Below are positions 25,787 to 35,944 of a stretch of 64,000 bases of DNA, in pieces. The translations under genes were made by a program, and so were the position numbers. Origin of the DNA: Bacteroidota bacterium (GTDB lineage Bacteria > Bacteroidota > Bacteroidia > 2-12-FULL-35-15). Each line of letters begins with the position of its first letter. The first letter of the stretch is position 1. The notes beneath the pieces are model-generated. The model was given only the letters and a program-made list of their open reading frames with translations. It searched no databases and was not told where the DNA came from. The stretch lies in contig JAOQAE010000003.1 in NCBI GenBank assembly GCA_025963725.1, positions 558,001-622,000 on the forward strand, in the 5' to 3' direction.

Positions 25787-27676
25787 ATGGTGAAGCAAGG
25801 ATCAAAAAAAGGAACACATGCTCCGGCAGTGAAGCCGCCGCTTTCGTTTGGCTTCGACAGTTTCAACTTCCGGGCATTGGTGCTGCTTGTTGCCGGGCTT
25901 CTTCTCTATTGCAACTCCTTTCAGAATGAATATGCGCTCGACGACGGCATCGTGATCGAGAAGAATGATTACGTGCAGAAAGGCTTCAAAGGCATTTCAA
26001 AGATCATGGCCACCGATGCCTATGAAAGCTATTACCGGCAGATGAATGCGAAGCAGCAGCTTTCCGGCGGACGCTACAGGCCTTTGTCCATCGTTACCTT
26101 CGCCATCGAGCAGCAGCTGTTCGGCAGCAGGGAAAAGGCAAAGCCGAAGGACGATGTTGCTACGCTACGCCACGTGGTAAATGTGCTGCTCTATGTTTTT
26201 TCCATCATCGCGCTGTTTTACTTCCTGCTTTTTTACGTGTTCAAAGATAAGCCCGACGTGGCCTTCCTCACGGCCTTCCTCTTTCTCATCCACCCGATGC
26301 ATACCGAGGTGGTTGCCAATGTAAAGAGCCGCGATGAGATCCTTTCCTTCCTCTTTATCATTCTCACTTTCATTTCCGTGTTCAGGTACAGGGAAAATAA
26401 AAAGCTCAAAACGCTGATAGGCGGGCTCGTATTTTATTTCCTCGCGCTGCTCTCCAAGGAGTACGCGATCACGCTGGTGATCCTGATCCCGATGCTGCTT
26501 TATATCCTGAAGGAAGATCCGTTCATGAAGAGCATCCTCTCAACGATCCCGTTCTTCATTGTTGCGTTCATCTACCTCGCCATCCGCTTTAAAGTTGTGG
26601 GTAAAGGGGCAACCGAAGAGAACACCGATGTGTTGAATAATCCGTATATGTTCGCCACGGTGTCGCAGGAATGGGCAACAAAGATCGAAGTGCTGAACCA
26701 TTACATCCGCCTGCTTTTATTTCCGCATCCCCTTTCCAGCGATTATTCCTACAGCACGATCCCTTACACGAATTTCAGCAACCCGATGGTGTATGTGGCC
26801 ATTCTGCTGCATGTGTTCATGGTTATTGCAACGGTGGTGCTGTTCATCCGCAGGAATATTTTATCATTCGCGCTTGCATTTTACCTGCTTCACCTCGCGC
26901 TGGTCTGCAACCTGTTCTTCGACGTAGGCGCCACGATGGGAGAGCGTTTGGTCTATCATTCGTCCTTCGGGTTCTTAATCTGCATCGCTGTTTTTATTCA
27001 CTGGCTGATCGGGAAGCTTCCGAAGATCGAAACAAAAAGAACGGCATTGATCGCCGTGTTTTTTGTGCTGCTGCTGCCTGCCGGCTGCGTAGTGATCCCG
27101 CGCAATGCCGACTGGAAGAACGACAACACGCTTTTTATAAAAGATGCTGAAACAGTACCCAACAGTGCGCTGGTCAACGGAAATGCGGGCAAGGCCTATG
27201 TGGACCTGAGCGAGATGCCGGAGAACAAGGCGATGGAAAAGGAGTACCTCCAAAAAGCGATCTATCACCTGGAGCGTGCCGTTGCCGTGCACGATAAATA
27301 TGTGAACGGCTATCTCAACCTTGGTGTATGTTATTTCAAGCTGAAGGAGTACGACAAGGCAAAGCTCTACTGGGACAAGGTGAAGACCATCTTCCCGAAC
27401 AATCCTTACCTCAAGCGGAATTTCCCTTTGCTGGGCACTGCTTACATGAACGAAGCGCTCAGGATCGGCGGAAAAGACCCGAAGGAGGCGATCACCCTCC
27501 TGGAAAAGGCTGTGATCTGCGATCCTGCAAATCCTGACCTCTGGTACAACCTGGGCGGGGCAAGCTTCACCGTGCAGGATTACAAGCGCGCACGCGAGGC
27601 CTGGAGCCAGGCGCTGCTGCTGAAGCCGGATTATATACAGGCCCGCCAGGGACTTTCGGCGATCGAAGGCAAATAA
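25787..27676 (+). CDS. TMTC-like GT-C glycosyltransferase with C-terminal TPR repeats
   Basis: A 629-residue protein with about 10-11 membrane helices up to residue ~455, then TPR repeats (about 470-629). Several motifs recall the TMTC/DUF1736 protein O-mannosyltransferases known from eukaryotes. These are an acidic pair in the first loop (Asp52 and Asp53 in ALDDGIVI), YRPLSIVTF (97-105), HPMHTEVVANVKSRDEILSF (169-188), and the IRLLLFPHPLSSDYSYSTIP block. The likely role is transfer of a lipid-linked sugar onto proteins at the periplasmic face. It sits just before two giant secreted proteins with Thr/Ser-rich repeats, which are attractive substrates (inference). Confidence 0.75.
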   Translation: MVKQGSKKGTHAPAVKPPLSFGFDSFNFRALVLLVAGLLLYCNSFQNEYALDDGIVIEKNDYVQKGFKGISKIMATDAYESYYRQMNAKQQLSGGRYRPLSIVTFAIEQQLFGSREKAKPKDDVATLRHVVNVLLYVFSIIALFYFLLFYVFKDKPDVAFLTAFLFLIHPMHTEVVANVKSRDEILSFLFIILTFISVFRYRENKKLKTLIGGLVFYFLALLSKEYAITLVILIPMLLYILKEDPFMKSILSTIPFFIVAFIYLAIRFKVVGKGATEENTDVLNNPYMFATVSQEWATKIEVLNHYIRLLLFPHPLSSDYSYSTIPYTNFSNPMVYVAILLHVFMVIATVVLFIRRNILSFALAFYLLHLALVCNLFFDVGATMGERLVYHSSFGFLICIAVFIHWLIGKLPKIETKRTALIAVFFVLLLPAGCVVIPRNADWKNDNTLFIKDAETVPNSALVNGNAGKAYVDLSEMPENKAMEKEYLQKAIYHLERAVAVHDKYVNGYLNLGVCYFKLKEYDKAKLYWDKVKTIFPNNPYLKRNFPLLGTAYMNEALRIGGKDPKEAITLLEKAVICDPANPDLWYNLGGASFTVQDYKRAREAWSQALLLKPDYIQARQGLSAIEGK

Positions 27677-27680
27677 GTGT

Positions 27681-27711
27681 TTGACTTTCAGGGGAAAAAG
27701 CAGTATTTTTG
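27681..27711 (+). promoter_or_regulatory. promoter of the first giant SBBP/CHU_C protein
   Basis: TTG at 27681-27683, a 20-base spacer, then TATTTTTG at 27704-27711. Both elements fit the Bacteroidota consensus. The predicted leader is about 35 bases to the ATG at 27753. The paralogous gene downstream has an equivalent TATTTTTG at 32244. Confidence 0.65.
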
Positions 27712-27752
27712 GATGGAAGCTTAACATGAGCTGAATATTGCTGTTCCGAAAA

Positions 27753-30700
27753 ATGAAACACCCGGGGAAAACATACGTCCTGTTGCTCCTGCTATGCACG
27801 CTTGTGCAGGCGGCATCCGCCATAGGAATAAAGCACCCGGAGCAGTCACAGGCAACCGTAAAGTTTACCGAGAACCTTTCGCAATGGGAAAAGCGTGTGC
27901 TGTTCCGCGCACAGCTCGATGGCGGCGCCCTCTTCCTCGAAAAGAATTGCTTTACCTATAATTTTTACGACGCGGAAATGCTCCGTAAAAATCACATGCG
28001 GAAGAACGGCTCTGTTCCGGAGCGCAACAACGATCAACTACGTACGCATGCCTTCCGCGTTACTTTTCTCAATGCATTAAGCGATCCGGAAACTTCGGCC
28101 AAGGCGGTCACTCCCGACTATTCCAATTTTTACATCGGCAAGGACCAAAGCAAATGGGCAAGCCATGTGAAGAGCTACAGGGAAGTGAATTACAGGAACA
28201 TTTACAACGGGATCAACCTGCAGGTGCTGGGCATGGACAACAGCATGAAGTATAATTTCATTGTTGCCCCCAACGCTTCGCCTAACGACATCCGCCTTTT
28301 CTACGAAGGCCTGGATGAGATCTCGCTCTCAAAAGGCACATTGAGGTTAAAGACCAGCCTCAACGAGATCATCGAGGAGAAGCCTGTTGCCTACCAGCTG
28401 ATCAGGGGGCAGCGCGTGGAGGTGCCCTGCCGCTTTGTGCTGGAAGGAACCACCGTTCGCTTCAGCTTTCCGCGCGGCTATGATAAAAATGAAGAGCTCG
28501 TTATTGATCCCATTCTGGTGTTTGCCTGCTCGTCGGGCTCCACGGCCGATAACTTCGGGATGACCGCAACCTACGATGCCGCCGGAAATTTATACGCGGG
28601 AGGAACTACCTTCGGAATTGGCTACCCGGTTACATTAGGCGCCTTTGATCCGACCTGGAACGGTGCCCCGGTTTATCTTTCGGGAAGAACGGATGTTGTG
28701 ATCACCAAATACGATTCGTCCGGAACGTACCTGCAATATTCCACCTACCTGGGCGGTGCTACAGGCACGGAAGTGGTGAGCAGCCTCGTCGTAAATTCAA
28801 TGGATGAGCTTATGCTCTTCGGCGCAACCGGCTCCAGCGATTTTCCTGTAACGGCAGGGGCCTATGACACCAGCTTTAATGGTGGCGCTTATCTGGTGTT
28901 TCCGGCAAACGGCACCGAATACCTGAATGGTACGGATATCTATGTTGCCAAATTCAATGCTGCGGGAACCGCCCTCCTCGCTTCAACATACATTGGCGGA
29001 AGCCAGAACGAAGGCACCAATTCAAGCTCAACGCTTGCGTTCAATTACGGCGATTATTACCGCGGAGAGATCCAGGTTGATGCCGCAGGAAATTTTTATG
29101 TGGCAAGCTGCACCTATTCGTCAAATTTCCCGGTAACGCCCGGTTGTCTGCAGCCAACGGCAGGAGGAATGATGGATGGTGTGCTTTTTAAAATGGATCC
29201 GGGCTTAACCGCTCTCGCCTGGAGCACCTATCTCGGCGGTACGCAGGACGACGGCTGCTATGCGCTCACACTCGATAATCTTTCGAACGTGTACACCACC
29301 GGAGGCACCAGCAGCCCAAATTTCCCGATTACAGGAGGCGTTTTAGGAATGCTGTACAATGGCGGACAATCGGATGGCTTCGTTACAAAAGTAAAGAGCG
29401 ACGGATCTACCATCCTGCGATCTACATTTATCGGAACGATCGCCTACGACCAGACCTTCCTCATCCAGCTCGATAACAATAACGATGTGTATATCATCGG
29501 CCAGTCGCTGGGCGTGATGCCCGTTTCACCGGGTGTATACTCCAACCCCAACAGCAAGCAGTTCATCTGGAAGATCAACAACAGCCTCAGCGGCACTATA
29601 TTCACTACTATTTTCGGAAACGGGAACAACCAGGTGAACATTTCTCCTGCGGCCTTCCTGGTCGATATCTGCGGAAACATTTACGTTTGCGGATGGGGCG
29701 GAAATATTCTTACGGGCACTCCTACAACCGGCATGCCTGTTACCGCAGGCGCATACCAGCCCGGCACAGACGGCTTCAATTTTTATTTGTTCGTGCTTAC
29801 CCCTAACGCCACTTCGCTGCTGTATGGAACCTATTTCGGGGGCGCTTTGAGCCAGGAGCATGTGGATGGCGGCACGAGCCGCTTCGACAAGAAAGGCATC
29901 GTATACCAGGCGGTTTGTGCAGGCTGCGGCGGCCATGACGATTTTCCCGTTACAGCCGGCTCCTGGCCGAATACAGGTACGGATGTGAATCATGCCACCA
30001 ACTGCAACATGGGTGTTTTTAAATTCGATTTCCAGGCGGCAGGCGTAAGCGCCGATGCGGTGATCTTCCCGAATGATACGCTCTGCGCCGGCGACTCGGT
30101 GCACTTCAGCAATGCCAGCTCCAACGCATTCAACTATCTCTGGGATTTCGGCGACGGCACCACGGCCAGCACGCTTGCCTCTCCGGCGCATCAATATCCG
30201 CTGCCCGGAACTTACAATGTAACGCTGATCGCTATCGATTCATCGGGCTGCATCTTTTCCGACACCTCCAACCTTACCATCATTGTGGCGCCTATCCCTG
30301 TTGTTGACATTGGCAATGATACCGTGGTATGCGCTGCGCCTAACATTACGCTGGATGCGGGCACTTCAGGAAATATTTACAGCTGGTCAACATCCGCGGT
30401 TACACAAACGATCCTTGCATCCACTGCCGGAACATACTGGGTAGAGGTAAGCAACGGCACCTGCGAAGCACTCGATACCATGAGCATTCAGCAGATCACG
30501 CTGGATCCCGACCTTGGAAATGATACCTCTTTGTGTGCGGGGCAAACGCTTCCGCTGAATGCATTTGTTCCGGGAGCAAGCTATCTCTGGTCGACGGGCG
30601 ATACCGCTGCATCCATTACCGTGAGCACTGCCGGGCAATACTGGGTGCAGGTTACGATCGGGCCCTGCACCGAATCCGACACGCTTGTAGTGAATTATAT

Positions 30701-32213
30701 CCCTTACCCGGTGATCGCACTTCCTGCAAGCATTCTAATTTGTCCGGGCGATTCCGTAGCGCTTAACGGCGGCTCTCCTGCAACGGATTACCTCTGGTCG
30801 ACCGGCGATACCACACAATTCCTTACGGTGAATGCTTCCGGCACCTATTCAGTGACAGCCTCCAATTTTCAATGCAGCAGCACCGGAAGCGTGAATGCGA
30901 CCTTGCTTGTTTTGCCTGTGCTGGTCGATGATACCGCATTGTGTGCGGGGCAGACGATTTCCCTCAATGCATTTTATGCGGGTGCCACTTATCTCTGGTC
31001 GACAGGAGCAGTAACACCCGGCATCACTGCCTTTTCACCGGGGCCTTACTGGGTTACCGTTTCTTTCAGCGGCTGCAGCCAGTCCGATACAATGAACCTT
31101 TCTTACCTTGCCTACCCTGTTGTGAACCTCGTGCCGAACATCACGATCTGCCCGAATGATTCAGTATTACTTGATGCAGGAAGTCCCGCTACCGCTTATC
31201 TCTGGTCAACCGGCGATACCACGCAAACGATCTATGCCTCATCGGGCGGAGCCTATGGTGTTACGGTGTATAACCAGCAATGCAGCAGCACGGATACCTC
31301 GGATGTGCTGCAGATCCTGTTTCCTCCCTTGCCTGCGGATACAACGCTTTGCGCGGGACAAACGATCAGCCTTAACTCATTCTGGCCGGGAGCCAACTAT
31401 GTATGGTCGACCGGCGAAAATACGGCATCCATCACGGTTTCAGCGCCCGGGCAATATTGGGTGATCGCTACGATGGGCTTTTGCCAGAGCCGCGATACGG
31501 TCAACATCTCCTATGTTCCTTACCCGGTGCCGAACCTTCCGCCGATGCTGGTGATCTGTCCGGATGAAACCGCTCTCCTCGACGCCGGCAGCTCTGCAAC
31601 AACCTGGCTCTGGTCCACTGGCGACACCACGCAAACCATCAGTGCATCCACGGGAGGAAGCTACATTGTTACCGCTTCGAACCTGCAATGCAGCGTGAAG
31701 GATACAACGGTAATTGACGCCATCCCGCCTGTGGCCTGGAGCAGCACTACCACCATCTGCGATGTGGAGCGCTATACGCTCGACGCCGGCGTTCATGCGG
31801 ATACTTACCTGTGGTCTACAGGTGAAGTAACGCCTTCCATCGAGATCATGGAATCCGGCACCTACTGGGTTGTTGCGAGTGAAAAAGGCTGTATCCTCAG
31901 TGATACGATCACGATTGACGGAGGCCTGGGCGACGGGATCCTCTGGTTTCCGAACTCGTTCACTCCCGACGGGAACGGACTCAATGATAAATTCGTCGGG
32001 AAAGGTGCGGACATCACGTATTACGAGCTGATGATCTTCGACCGCTGGGGTGAGCTGATCTTTCAGACGGAAAAACAGGAGGAAGGCTGGAATGGCTTCT
32101 ACAAAGGGCACCTGGCGCAGCAGGATGTATATGTATGGAAAGTGAAATACAAAACAAAATGCACCGAAGGCCTGATGCTGTCGAAGATAGGGCATGTTAC
32201 CCTTGTAAGATAA
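27753..32213 (+). CDS. giant T9SS type B surface protein: DUF7948-like, SBBP, PKD and Ig-like repeats, CHU_C
   Basis: A 1486-residue secreted protein. It has a signal peptide (about residues 1-24, ending QAASA), then a beta-rich N-terminal domain of the DUF7948 type (about 25-250). Next is a beta-propeller-like tract of SBBP repeats (about 255-750; recurring TYLGG and F.VT.GA motifs), one PKD domain (about 770-860, LWDFGDGT), and about seven Ig-like modules with CAGQTISLNA and YLWSTGDTT blocks (about 860-1390). It ends in a CHU_C/type B sorting domain starting FPNSFTPDGNGLNDKF. The last domain predicts T9SS export and surface attachment through a separate PorP/SprF-like partner. The ATG at 27753 is used rather than a TTG at 27738, because it directly precedes the signal peptide. 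The next gene is a close paralogue. Confidence 0.9.
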   Translation: MKHPGKTYVLLLLLCTLVQAASAIGIKHPEQSQATVKFTENLSQWEKRVLFRAQLDGGALFLEKNCFTYNFYDAEMLRKNHMRKNGSVPERNNDQLRTHAFRVTFLNALSDPETSAKAVTPDYSNFYIGKDQSKWASHVKSYREVNYRNIYNGINLQVLGMDNSMKYNFIVAPNASPNDIRLFYEGLDEISLSKGTLRLKTSLNEIIEEKPVAYQLIRGQRVEVPCRFVLEGTTVRFSFPRGYDKNEELVIDPILVFACSSGSTADNFGMTATYDAAGNLYAGGTTFGIGYPVTLGAFDPTWNGAPVYLSGRTDVVITKYDSSGTYLQYSTYLGGATGTEVVSSLVVNSMDELMLFGATGSSDFPVTAGAYDTSFNGGAYLVFPANGTEYLNGTDIYVAKFNAAGTALLASTYIGGSQNEGTNSSSTLAFNYGDYYRGEIQVDAAGNFYVASCTYSSNFPVTPGCLQPTAGGMMDGVLFKMDPGLTALAWSTYLGGTQDDGCYALTLDNLSNVYTTGGTSSPNFPITGGVLGMLYNGGQSDGFVTKVKSDGSTILRSTFIGTIAYDQTFLIQLDNNNDVYIIGQSLGVMPVSPGVYSNPNSKQFIWKINNSLSGTIFTTIFGNGNNQVNISPAAFLVDICGNIYVCGWGGNILTGTPTTGMPVTAGAYQPGTDGFNFYLFVLTPNATSLLYGTYFGGALSQEHVDGGTSRFDKKGIVYQAVCAGCGGHDDFPVTAGSWPNTGTDVNHATNCNMGVFKFDFQAAGVSADAVIFPNDTLCAGDSVHFSNASSNAFNYLWDFGDGTTASTLASPAHQYPLPGTYNVTLIAIDSSGCIFSDTSNLTIIVAPIPVVDIGNDTVVCAAPNITLDAGTSGNIYSWSTSAVTQTILASTAGTYWVEVSNGTCEALDTMSIQQITLDPDLGNDTSLCAGQTLPLNAFVPGASYLWSTGDTAASITVSTAGQYWVQVTIGPCTESDTLVVNYIPYPVIALPASILICPGDSVALNGGSPATDYLWSTGDTTQFLTVNASGTYSVTASNFQCSSTGSVNATLLVLPVLVDDTALCAGQTISLNAFYAGATYLWSTGAVTPGITAFSPGPYWVTVSFSGCSQSDTMNLSYLAYPVVNLVPNITICPNDSVLLDAGSPATAYLWSTGDTTQTIYASSGGAYGVTVYNQQCSSTDTSDVLQILFPPLPADTTLCAGQTISLNSFWPGANYVWSTGENTASITVSAPGQYWVIATMGFCQSRDTVNISYVPYPVPNLPPMLVICPDETALLDAGSSATTWLWSTGDTTQTISASTGGSYIVTASNLQCSVKDTTVIDAIPPVAWSSTTTICDVERYTLDAGVHADTYLWSTGEVTPSIEIMESGTYWVVASEKGCILSDTITIDGGLGDGILWFPNSFTPDGNGLNDKFVGKGADITYYELMIFDRWGELIFQTEKQEEGWNGFYKGHLAQQDVYVWKVKYKTKCTEGLMLSKIGHVTLVR

Positions 32214-32243
32214 CGTCAATTTCGGTTCTATGCTTTTTTTTCT

Positions 32244-32251
32244 TATTTTTG
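32244..32251 (+). promoter_or_regulatory. candidate -7 element for the second giant protein
   Basis: TATTTTTG fits TAnnTTTG, 22 bases before the ATG at 32274, and resembles the same element ahead of the paralogue at 27704. No TTG is at -33; a TTC lies at the right distance. Confidence 0.45.
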
Positions 32252-32273
32252 AGTAGCAGACCTTTTAACAACC

Positions 32274-35200
32274 ATGAAGATAATGCAGACGGTAAAATTA
32301 CTTTTCCTTTCTTTCCTGCTGTTTGGGCCTGTCTTCACCGGATCTGCGGGAGACCTGAAAACACCCGGCCCGCAAAATGCCATTAAGTTTACCGAGAATA
32401 AAAAGCAGTGGAACAAGGATGTATTATACCGTGCCCAGCTGGATGGCGGCGTATTGTTCTTTGAGAAGGATGCGCTGATCTATAATTTCTACGACAAGGA
32501 AACATTACGCGAGAACCATGCAGGCTCCGGCAAGCATGCGGTTCCCGGACCGATCCGCTCGCATGCTTTTAAAACAACGTTTGTAAATTCATTAGGCACC
32601 GTTGAAACATCGGCGCAGCAGATGAGCCCCGACTATTGTAATTATTTCATCGGGAAAGACAAGAGCAAATGGGCCGGACATGTGCGGAATTTCAGGGAGC
32701 TGAACTATACCGGGCTTTACAAAGGCATCAATATGCAGGTGCTGGGAATGGAGAACAGCGTGAAATATAATTTCATTGTTTCGCCGCAGGGAGATGCGAA
32801 TGACATTCAGTTGAATTATGAAGGGCTTGAAGGCATGTACCTCGACAAAGGGGCGCTGGTGCTGAAAACAAGCGTGAACGAGATCGTGGAGCAGCATCCG
32901 TATGCGTTCCAGTGGATCGGCGGCACACGCCTCGAAGTTCCCTGCGAATTTATCCTCGAAGGCACCACTGTGCGCTTTCATTTTCCGAAAGGCTTCAACA
33001 AGGCATACGAGCTTGTGATCGATCCGATCCTTGTATTTGCCTGCTCTTCCGGCTCCACGGCCGATAACTTCGGGATGACCGCCACCTACGATGCGCAGGG
33101 AAACCTCTATTCGGGAGGAACCTGCTTCGACATCGGCTTTCCAACCACTGTAGGCGCATACGATGTAACATTCAACGGCGCAACGGCTTATGGAAGAACG
33201 GATGTGGTAGTAACCAAATACGATTCCTCCGGCTCCTTCCTTCAGTATTCGACATACATCGGCGGAGCCACGGGAACAGAGATCGTTACCAGCCTCGTGG
33301 TGGATGCGCAGAACAACCTCCTGCTCTATGGCGCAACCGGCTCTTCGGATTTTCCCGTAACTGCAACGGCTTACGATACTTCATTCGGAGGCGGCTTGCT
33401 GCTGCATTTCATTTACAACGGATCTTTCTTTGATAACGGAACCGACATCTACGTCGCAAAGCTCGACCCTGCAGGCGCTGCGCTGCTTGCCTCCACCTAC
33501 ATCGGCGGGCACATGAACGATGGCGTGAATGTGAACAACGACAGCATCTTCATCTCCGCGATCGGCTCCTACGAATTTCCTCCCGATTCGCTGCAGTACA
33601 ATTACGGCGACCAGTACAGGGGAGAGATCAACGTGGACGAGTACGGCAATGCATACATCGCCAGCTCTACGCGCTCCGATGATTTCCCGGTTGTAAACGG
33701 CTTTGATGCTACACTTGGCGGCGAGCAGGATGCTGTTGCCTTTAAGCTGAACACCGATTTTTCACAGCTGCTCTGGAGCACGTATCTCGGCGGTACCGAC
33801 AACGATGCAGGCTATGCGCTTGCATTGGATGATTCTGCTAACGTGTACATCACCGGCGGAACGCGCAGCAATAACTTCCCGGTAACTGCCGGGGCTTTGC
33901 GAACGCTTTACGGCGGCGGCAAAGCGGATGGATATGTGGCCAAAATTAAAAAGGACGGCACCGCAATCCTTTTCTCAACCTACTGGGGCACTCCGGCATA
34001 CGACCAGACTTATTTCGTGCAGCTCGATAAGGATAACGATGTGTATGTGGTTGGACAAACGCAGGGCGCAATGCCGGTAACGGCGGGCGTTTACAATAAT
34101 CCAAACAGCGGGCAGTTCATCACGAAGATGAACGATTCACTCAATACCATGGTCTTTTCCACTGTTTTCGGGAATGGCAGCGGCTCGCCGAATATTTCTC
34201 CTTCTGCCTTCTTAGTGGATTATTGCGAGAACATTTATGTTTCAGGCTGGGGCGGGAACATCATCACAGGCCCTGCAACCTCTGGCATGCCGATCACTCC
34301 GGGCGCCATCCAGCCTTCTTCCGGCGATGGTTTTAACTTTTACCTCTTCGTGCTTTCCACCAATGCCACCTCATTATTGTATGCCACCTACTTCGGCGGA
34401 AATGCAAGCCGCGAGCACGTAGATGGCGGTACCAGCCGCTTCGATAAAAAAGGGATCATCTACCAGTCGGTGTGCGCAGGATGCGGAGGTAACGACGATT
34501 TCCCGGTAACTCCCGGCTCCTGGCCCAATACGGGAAGCAATGTGAACCACAATACCAATTGCAATAACGGTACGTTCAAATTCGATTTCCAGGTGGCCAT
34601 TGCCGATGCAAATTTCACAGTGGATTATGTAAGCGGCTGCGCGCCCTTAACCGTGCAGTTCCAGAACCAGAGCACTACCGGAGGCGCATACCTTTGGGAT
34701 TTCGGCGGCGGTGATACCACCTCTTCCGTGCTGAATCCCGTGCATGTGTTCCCGAATCCCGGCACCTACGTGGTGCAGCTGCTGGTGAACAATCCCGCAA
34801 GCTGTAACATTTGGGATACCGCTTTGCAGTACGTTACCGTGTTCCCATCCATCACCGCCGATTTCGACTATGTGAATGTTCCCTGCTCCAACCAGTTTAC
34901 TTTCAATGATTCTTCTGTTGCAGCGCCTGTTTCATGGGCATGGGATTTTGATGATGCCGGAAGCACATCCACCGCACAGAACCCGACGCATATTTTTTCT
35001 TCGGCAGGCAATTACGATATTCAGCTGATCGCAACCAATTCGAACGGCTGCAAGGATACGACTATCATCCCGATCAATTTTAACGGGGCGCCTACCAGCA
35101 TCAGTCCTGACGATACTATTTGCATTGGATCGGGTGCGCAGCTGAATGCCACCGGGGGCTTTGCATACAGCTGGTCGCCGGCATCCTCGCTCACAGCTTC

Positions 35201-35855
35201 TAACATTCAGAACCCTGTTGCACATCCAACTGCCACCACAAATTATACGGTAAGCATCAGCACCATCAATACGCTGGGCGATACCTGCATCCAGACGCAG
35301 GTAACCACCGTTTATGTCATCGACCCTTCGATCTACCCGCTTTCAGCAACTGTTGATAACGACACGATCCTTGAAGGCAGTTCCACCATCATCCACGCGA
35401 TCACCGATACAACACTTTCCGTGCACTGGAGCCCGGGCGCAGGATTGAGCAGCACCACATCCTTCAACCCAACAGCCTCGCCGGTGGAAACAACAACGTA
35501 CACGGTTTCAATTTTGGATTCCACAGGCTGTCCGCGCACAGCTTCCGTGACTATTTATGTATTATCAATGCAATGCAACACCAAGGATGTATTTGTTCCG
35601 AACACCTTCACCCCGAACGGCGACGGTGAGAATGATATTTTATTTGTGCGGAGCAATGAAGTGCAGGAGCTGTACTTTGCGGTGTATAACCGCTGGGGAC
35701 AAATGGTGTTTGAAACGAATGATCTGACAAAGGGCTGGGATGGCAACTACAATGGCATGAAAGCAGACCCCGCCGTGTTTGCATGGTACCTGCGGGCGAA
35801 ATGCTTCAATGGGAATGAGATCAAGAAAAAAGGAAATACAACATTGATCAGGTAA
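32274..35855 (+). CDS. second giant T9SS type B surface protein, paralogue of the upstream gene
   Basis: A 1193-residue secreted protein with a signal peptide (about residues 1-25). The DUF7948-like domain (about 26-245) and SBBP repeat region (about 250-770) are closely related to the upstream protein; both share runs such as PILVFACSSGSTADNFGMTA and EHVDGGTSRFDKKGI. The C-terminal half differs: two PKD domains (GGAYLWDFGGGDTT and SWAWDFDDAGST, about 780-945), then two Ig-like modules, then a CHU_C domain starting VPNTFTPNGDGENDIL. It is a tandem duplication with module replacement. It is followed directly by a PorP/SprF-like and an OmpA-like gene, the usual partners of type B cargo. Confidence 0.9.
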   Translation: MKIMQTVKLLFLSFLLFGPVFTGSAGDLKTPGPQNAIKFTENKKQWNKDVLYRAQLDGGVLFFEKDALIYNFYDKETLRENHAGSGKHAVPGPIRSHAFKTTFVNSLGTVETSAQQMSPDYCNYFIGKDKSKWAGHVRNFRELNYTGLYKGINMQVLGMENSVKYNFIVSPQGDANDIQLNYEGLEGMYLDKGALVLKTSVNEIVEQHPYAFQWIGGTRLEVPCEFILEGTTVRFHFPKGFNKAYELVIDPILVFACSSGSTADNFGMTATYDAQGNLYSGGTCFDIGFPTTVGAYDVTFNGATAYGRTDVVVTKYDSSGSFLQYSTYIGGATGTEIVTSLVVDAQNNLLLYGATGSSDFPVTATAYDTSFGGGLLLHFIYNGSFFDNGTDIYVAKLDPAGAALLASTYIGGHMNDGVNVNNDSIFISAIGSYEFPPDSLQYNYGDQYRGEINVDEYGNAYIASSTRSDDFPVVNGFDATLGGEQDAVAFKLNTDFSQLLWSTYLGGTDNDAGYALALDDSANVYITGGTRSNNFPVTAGALRTLYGGGKADGYVAKIKKDGTAILFSTYWGTPAYDQTYFVQLDKDNDVYVVGQTQGAMPVTAGVYNNPNSGQFITKMNDSLNTMVFSTVFGNGSGSPNISPSAFLVDYCENIYVSGWGGNIITGPATSGMPITPGAIQPSSGDGFNFYLFVLSTNATSLLYATYFGGNASREHVDGGTSRFDKKGIIYQSVCAGCGGNDDFPVTPGSWPNTGSNVNHNTNCNNGTFKFDFQVAIADANFTVDYVSGCAPLTVQFQNQSTTGGAYLWDFGGGDTTSSVLNPVHVFPNPGTYVVQLLVNNPASCNIWDTALQYVTVFPSITADFDYVNVPCSNQFTFNDSSVAAPVSWAWDFDDAGSTSTAQNPTHIFSSAGNYDIQLIATNSNGCKDTTIIPINFNGAPTSISPDDTICIGSGAQLNATGGFAYSWSPASSLTASNIQNPVAHPTATTNYTVSISTINTLGDTCIQTQVTTVYVIDPSIYPLSATVDNDTILEGSSTIIHAITDTTLSVHWSPGAGLSSTTSFNPTASPVETTTYTVSILDSTGCPRTASVTIYVLSMQCNTKDVFVPNTFTPNGDGENDILFVRSNEVQELYFAVYNRWGQMVFETNDLTKGWDGNYNGMKADPAVFAWYLRAKCFNGNEIKKKGNTTLIR

Positions 35856-35856
35856 A

Positions 35857-35931
35857 CCTCAGCCCTTCATCCCCTCTCCATGCGTCTACGCTGAAGCTAC
35901 AGCGCAAGCGTAAGGAGAGGGGGCAGGGATG
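35857..35931. repeat. interspersed CCCCTCTCC..GGAGAGGGGG repeat with inserted segment
   Basis: CCCCTCTCC and GGAGAGGGGG are separated by about 35 bases containing its own inverted pair TACGCTGAAGC/GCGCAAGCGTA. It is a longer form of the repeat at 17841. It lies between the second giant gene and the PorP/SprF-like gene; the next copy is inside that gene. Confidence 0.65.
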
Positions 35932-35944
35932 AAAAAAAATAAAA

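Noticed and set aside
26165-26185. CCACGTGG in the TMTC-like gene as a parS site
   Set aside because: Only the CACGTG centre matches; the GTTnC/GnAAC arms are absent.
29526-30194. 222-residue minus-strand frame in the first giant protein gene
   Set aside because: Antisense of a repeat-rich, G+C-rich coding region; no independent support.
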